14,455 nt of DNA, taken from positions 1 through 14,455 of the forward strand of contig CADBLV010000323.1 of assembly GCA_902795555.1 (NCBI GenBank). The letters run 5' to 3'. Source of the stretch: an uncultured Eubacteriales bacterium (GTDB taxonomy: Bacteria > Bacillota_A > Clostridia > Christensenellales > Aristaeellaceae). The position numbers and the translations under genes were made by a program. This document shows positions 13,016 to 14,455 of the stretch, one piece after another; within the stretch, counting starts at the first letter, position 1; the number at the start of each line of letters is the position of its first letter. The notes beneath the pieces are model-generated. The model ran no database searches. It was given only the letters and a program-made list of their open reading frames with translations, and was not told the origin of the DNA.

Positions 13016-14218
13016 TCAGAAGGTAATCCCTTCAAATCCCTGCCAGACATTCTTTCCGCTGTAGGTCATGGCCTTTGCTTTTCCCCGCAGCACCTTCAGC
13101 ACGGAAAAGGCCATCGCTTCCTGCTCCATTTCCCCGGGATAAACCTGAATCGGGGCAATCCAGCCGCAGCGCTCCCGAATTCCTTCGGTGATGTCCGGAA
13201 AGCGCATCAGTCCGCCGGTCAGCAGGATGGCGTCAACCTTTCCGCAGAGCACAGCCGCCATGGCTCCGATGCTTTTGCAGATCTGATAAATCATCGTGTT
13301 CCACACGAGGATGGCCTTCCGGTCCCCTTCTTCGACCATCCGGTGCACCGTGTCCGAGTTGGAGGTGCCGAACAGGCTCACAAATCCACCGGACCGTGAG
13401 CACATTCGCCGCACTTCGTCGAGCGAATGCGTCTCCAGATAGTCAAGCAGGGCCAGCACGGGCACGCTGCCGATCCGGGTCGGCGCGAAGGGCCCGTCCC
13501 CGTCTGCGCCCATCGTCCCGTCCGTCATCCTGCCGTGGTCGTGGGCGCTCACGGTCACGCCGCCGTCAATATGCGCCACGATGAATCGGCAGTCCTCATA
13601 TCGTTTCCCCATCGATTCCGCATGGGCTTCGGCCACGGCCTTGGGGTTCAGCACATGGGAATGGGGCGATCGGTAAAGCCCCCGGATCCCCGTCAGCCGG
13701 GCATAATCGTTGTATTCGTCGACGTTGGTCGGGTTCAGCGTGTAGGCAGGGCGATGATAGGCCTGCGCAAATTTCCATGCCAGCATCACGCCCAGCTTCG
13801 CGGCATGCTCGCTGCCGCCCACGGCCGCTTCCGTGTCGTCGTAAAGCTTCTGATCGATGATGGTCACGCCGCCGGGCTGAGTGCAGGCACTGCCGCCCCG
13901 TCCCACAAACACGTCCACTTCCGATGGATCCATTCCTTCCTCGGCCAGCATCTCCAGAATCACCTGATATCGGAAGGGCACCTGCCCGTTGACATGGGGA
14001 AACTGCAGCAAAACCGGTGCGTCGTGAAACTGACTTTTCTGAAACACTTCCCGCTCATTTTCAAACAGGCTGATTTTGGTCGAGGTAGATCCGGGATTGA
14101 TAATCAGCATCTTATGGATGACCTGGTTCTCGTCTGCGCAGGTTCCGTTCAGTTCATTCTTCCCGTTCGCCTCGTCGTTACGGTTCGCCCCGTCCTTCCG
14201 TTTTTCCGCGTCGGTCAT
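13016..14218 (-). CDS. buk: Butyrate kinase with an N-terminal extension
   Basis: Converts butyryl phosphate and ADP to butyrate and ATP (acetate/butyrate kinase, ASKHA fold), an ATP-yielding step of butyrate fermentation. Family motifs are LIINPGSTSTKI (38-49), FVGRGGSACTQPGG, RSPHSHVLNPKAVA, VAHIDGGVTVSAHDHGRM, LFGTSNSDT and ILLTGGL. From the canonical Met37 the length is 364 residues, normal for the family. The predicted start is the ATG at 14218, because AGGAGGAGG precedes it while the ATG at the usual site has only a poor AGGT. This adds 36 polar residues built partly from an 18-bp triplicate. A frame open to 14278 (GTG) would overlap the promoter. The partner ptb (phosphate butyryltransferase) is not in the window. 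A branched-chain kinase role cannot be excluded. Confidence 0.93.
   Translation of the reverse strand: MTDAEKRKDGANRNDEANGKNELNGTCADENQVIHKMLIINPGSTSTKISLFENEREVFQKSQFHDAPVLLQFPHVNGQVPFRYQVILEMLAEEGMDPSEVDVFVGRGGSACTQPGGVTIIDQKLYDDTEAAVGGSEHAAKLGVMLAWKFAQAYHRPAYTLNPTNVDEYNDYARLTGIRGLYRSPHSHVLNPKAVAEAHAESMGKRYEDCRFIVAHIDGGVTVSAHDHGRMTDGTMGADGDGPFAPTRIGSVPVLALLDYLETHSLDEVRRMCSRSGGFVSLFGTSNSDTVHRMVEEGDRKAILVWNTMIYQICKSIGAMAAVLCGKVDAILLTGGLMRFPDITEGIRERCGWIAPIQVYPGEMEQEAMAFSVLKVLRGKAKAMTYSGKNVWQGFEGITF
14138..14191 (-). repeat. Three 18-bp in-frame repeats in the butyrate kinase N-terminus
   Basis: On the minus strand three 18-base units encode GANRND, EANGKN and ELNGTC. They share a (G/C)(C/T)GAAC(C/G)G core at the same phase. 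Together they make up half of the polar extension ahead of the conserved kinase fold. Confidence 0.6.
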
Positions 14219-14268
14219 TTCAGCTTCCTCCTCCTCTGTGAGCAACCCCAGCCGGGATAACAGGGACG

Positions 14269-14297
14269 ATTCTATCACATAAACCGAAAAATGTATA
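14269..14297 (-). promoter_or_regulatory. Promoter of buk
   Basis: On the minus strand, TATACA (14297-14292), a 17-base spacer and TAGAAT (14274-14269) with an extended TGA. Transcription near 14262 leaves about 45 bases before the ATG at 14218, supporting that start over the GTG at 14278. ATGTATACAT at 14291-14300 is a perfect 10-bp palindrome over the -35. Confidence 0.5.
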
Positions 14298-14380
14298 CAT
14301 CATCTCCTGTTCTTCTGGAAAAACCGTCCGATGGCTCCTTTGAACTGCCCTACCACACGCAAAAGGCAAAGCACGAAGCT

Positions 14381-14455
14381 TCAATCGTCAGATCCCCAGC
14401 ACTCGTTTTTGGCGCTGCCGTCCCGATATGTTTCTTCGTAGGATTCCGGCTGTTC
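14381..14455 (-). CDS. Possible C-terminal end of an unidentified gene (partial)
   Basis: One minus-strand frame is open from the window edge to a TGA at 14383-14381, giving 24 residues that end in ETYRDGSAKNECWGSDD. Its codon choice resembles the neighbouring genes. It is too short to identify. If real, the gene lies just upstream of buk, with an unremarkable 80-base gap (14298-14380) before the buk promoter. ptb would be a natural neighbour, but nothing in these residues shows it. Confidence 0.35.
   Translation of the reverse strand, partial: EQPESYEETYRDGSAKNECWGSDD

Noticed and set aside
14219..14278. A longer butyrate kinase start at the GTG at 14278
   Set aside because: No ribosome site precedes it and the predicted -10 lies inside this segment.
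14291..14300. ATGTATACAT palindrome as a regulator site
   Set aside because: Only 10 bp and AT-rich, common by chance; noted with the promoter but not claimed as an operator.

Overview
The window looks like chromosome from a fairly GC-rich member of the Bacillota, most likely Clostridia. This is inferred from several things: the short HisG paired with HisZ, strong AGGAGG-type ribosome sites, sigma-A-like promoters (several with an extended TGn -10), a butyrate kinase, a cytoplasmic GH51 arabinofuranosidase and an exported SH3b-repeat protein. A fermentative, plant-fibre-using gut or rumen anaerobe would fit. No tRNA, rRNA, CRISPR array, insertion sequence or prophage structural gene is visible.

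Layout. (1) 1-2743, minus strand: the start of a histidine operon, hisZ-hisG-hisD, with overlapping genes. hisD runs off the left edge. The operon has a good promoter at 2847-2875 with a perfect 16-bp palindrome over its -10. (2) 3052-4367, plus strand: an exported protein with four SH3b repeats, then a small two-helix membrane protein. A WalR/YycF-like direct repeat lies just upstream of the promoter. (3) 4375-6200, plus strand: a zinc/manganese-type ABC transporter, znuC-znuB, with its own promoter, a palindrome at the likely transcription start, a 5'-UTR hairpin, three 3'-UTR repeats and a strong terminator. No substrate-binding protein or metal regulator is present. (4) 6334-7535, minus strand: a LexA/CI-type repressor with an intact self-cleavage domain, translationally coupled to an 89-residue protein I do not recognise. 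The AT-rich control region carries several operator-like repeats. (5) 7818-8273, plus strand: a small exported protein with a structured leader and a 17-bp-stem terminator. (6) 8360-9021: three tandem hairpin units downstream of apt (minus strand). (7) 9187-12811, plus strand: a CapA-family exported protein, then the large GH51 enzyme. (8) 13016-14218, minus strand: butyrate kinase with an unusual polar N-terminal extension. The last 75 bases may hold the end of another minus-strand gene.

Most genes are housekeeping or metabolic: histidine synthesis, metal uptake, adenine salvage, arabinoside breakdown and butyrate/ATP formation. They form short independent transcription units rather than one system. 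I do not see a clear new multi-gene system. The best candidates for new biology are the self-cleaving repressor with its coupled small partner, and a recurring pattern of small tandem duplications. Duplicated units occur at the 3' ends of two genes, in two intergenic hairpin arrays (three units each), and inside the butyrate kinase N-terminus (three units). The regulatory palindromes at the his, znu and repressor promoters are also specific enough to test.
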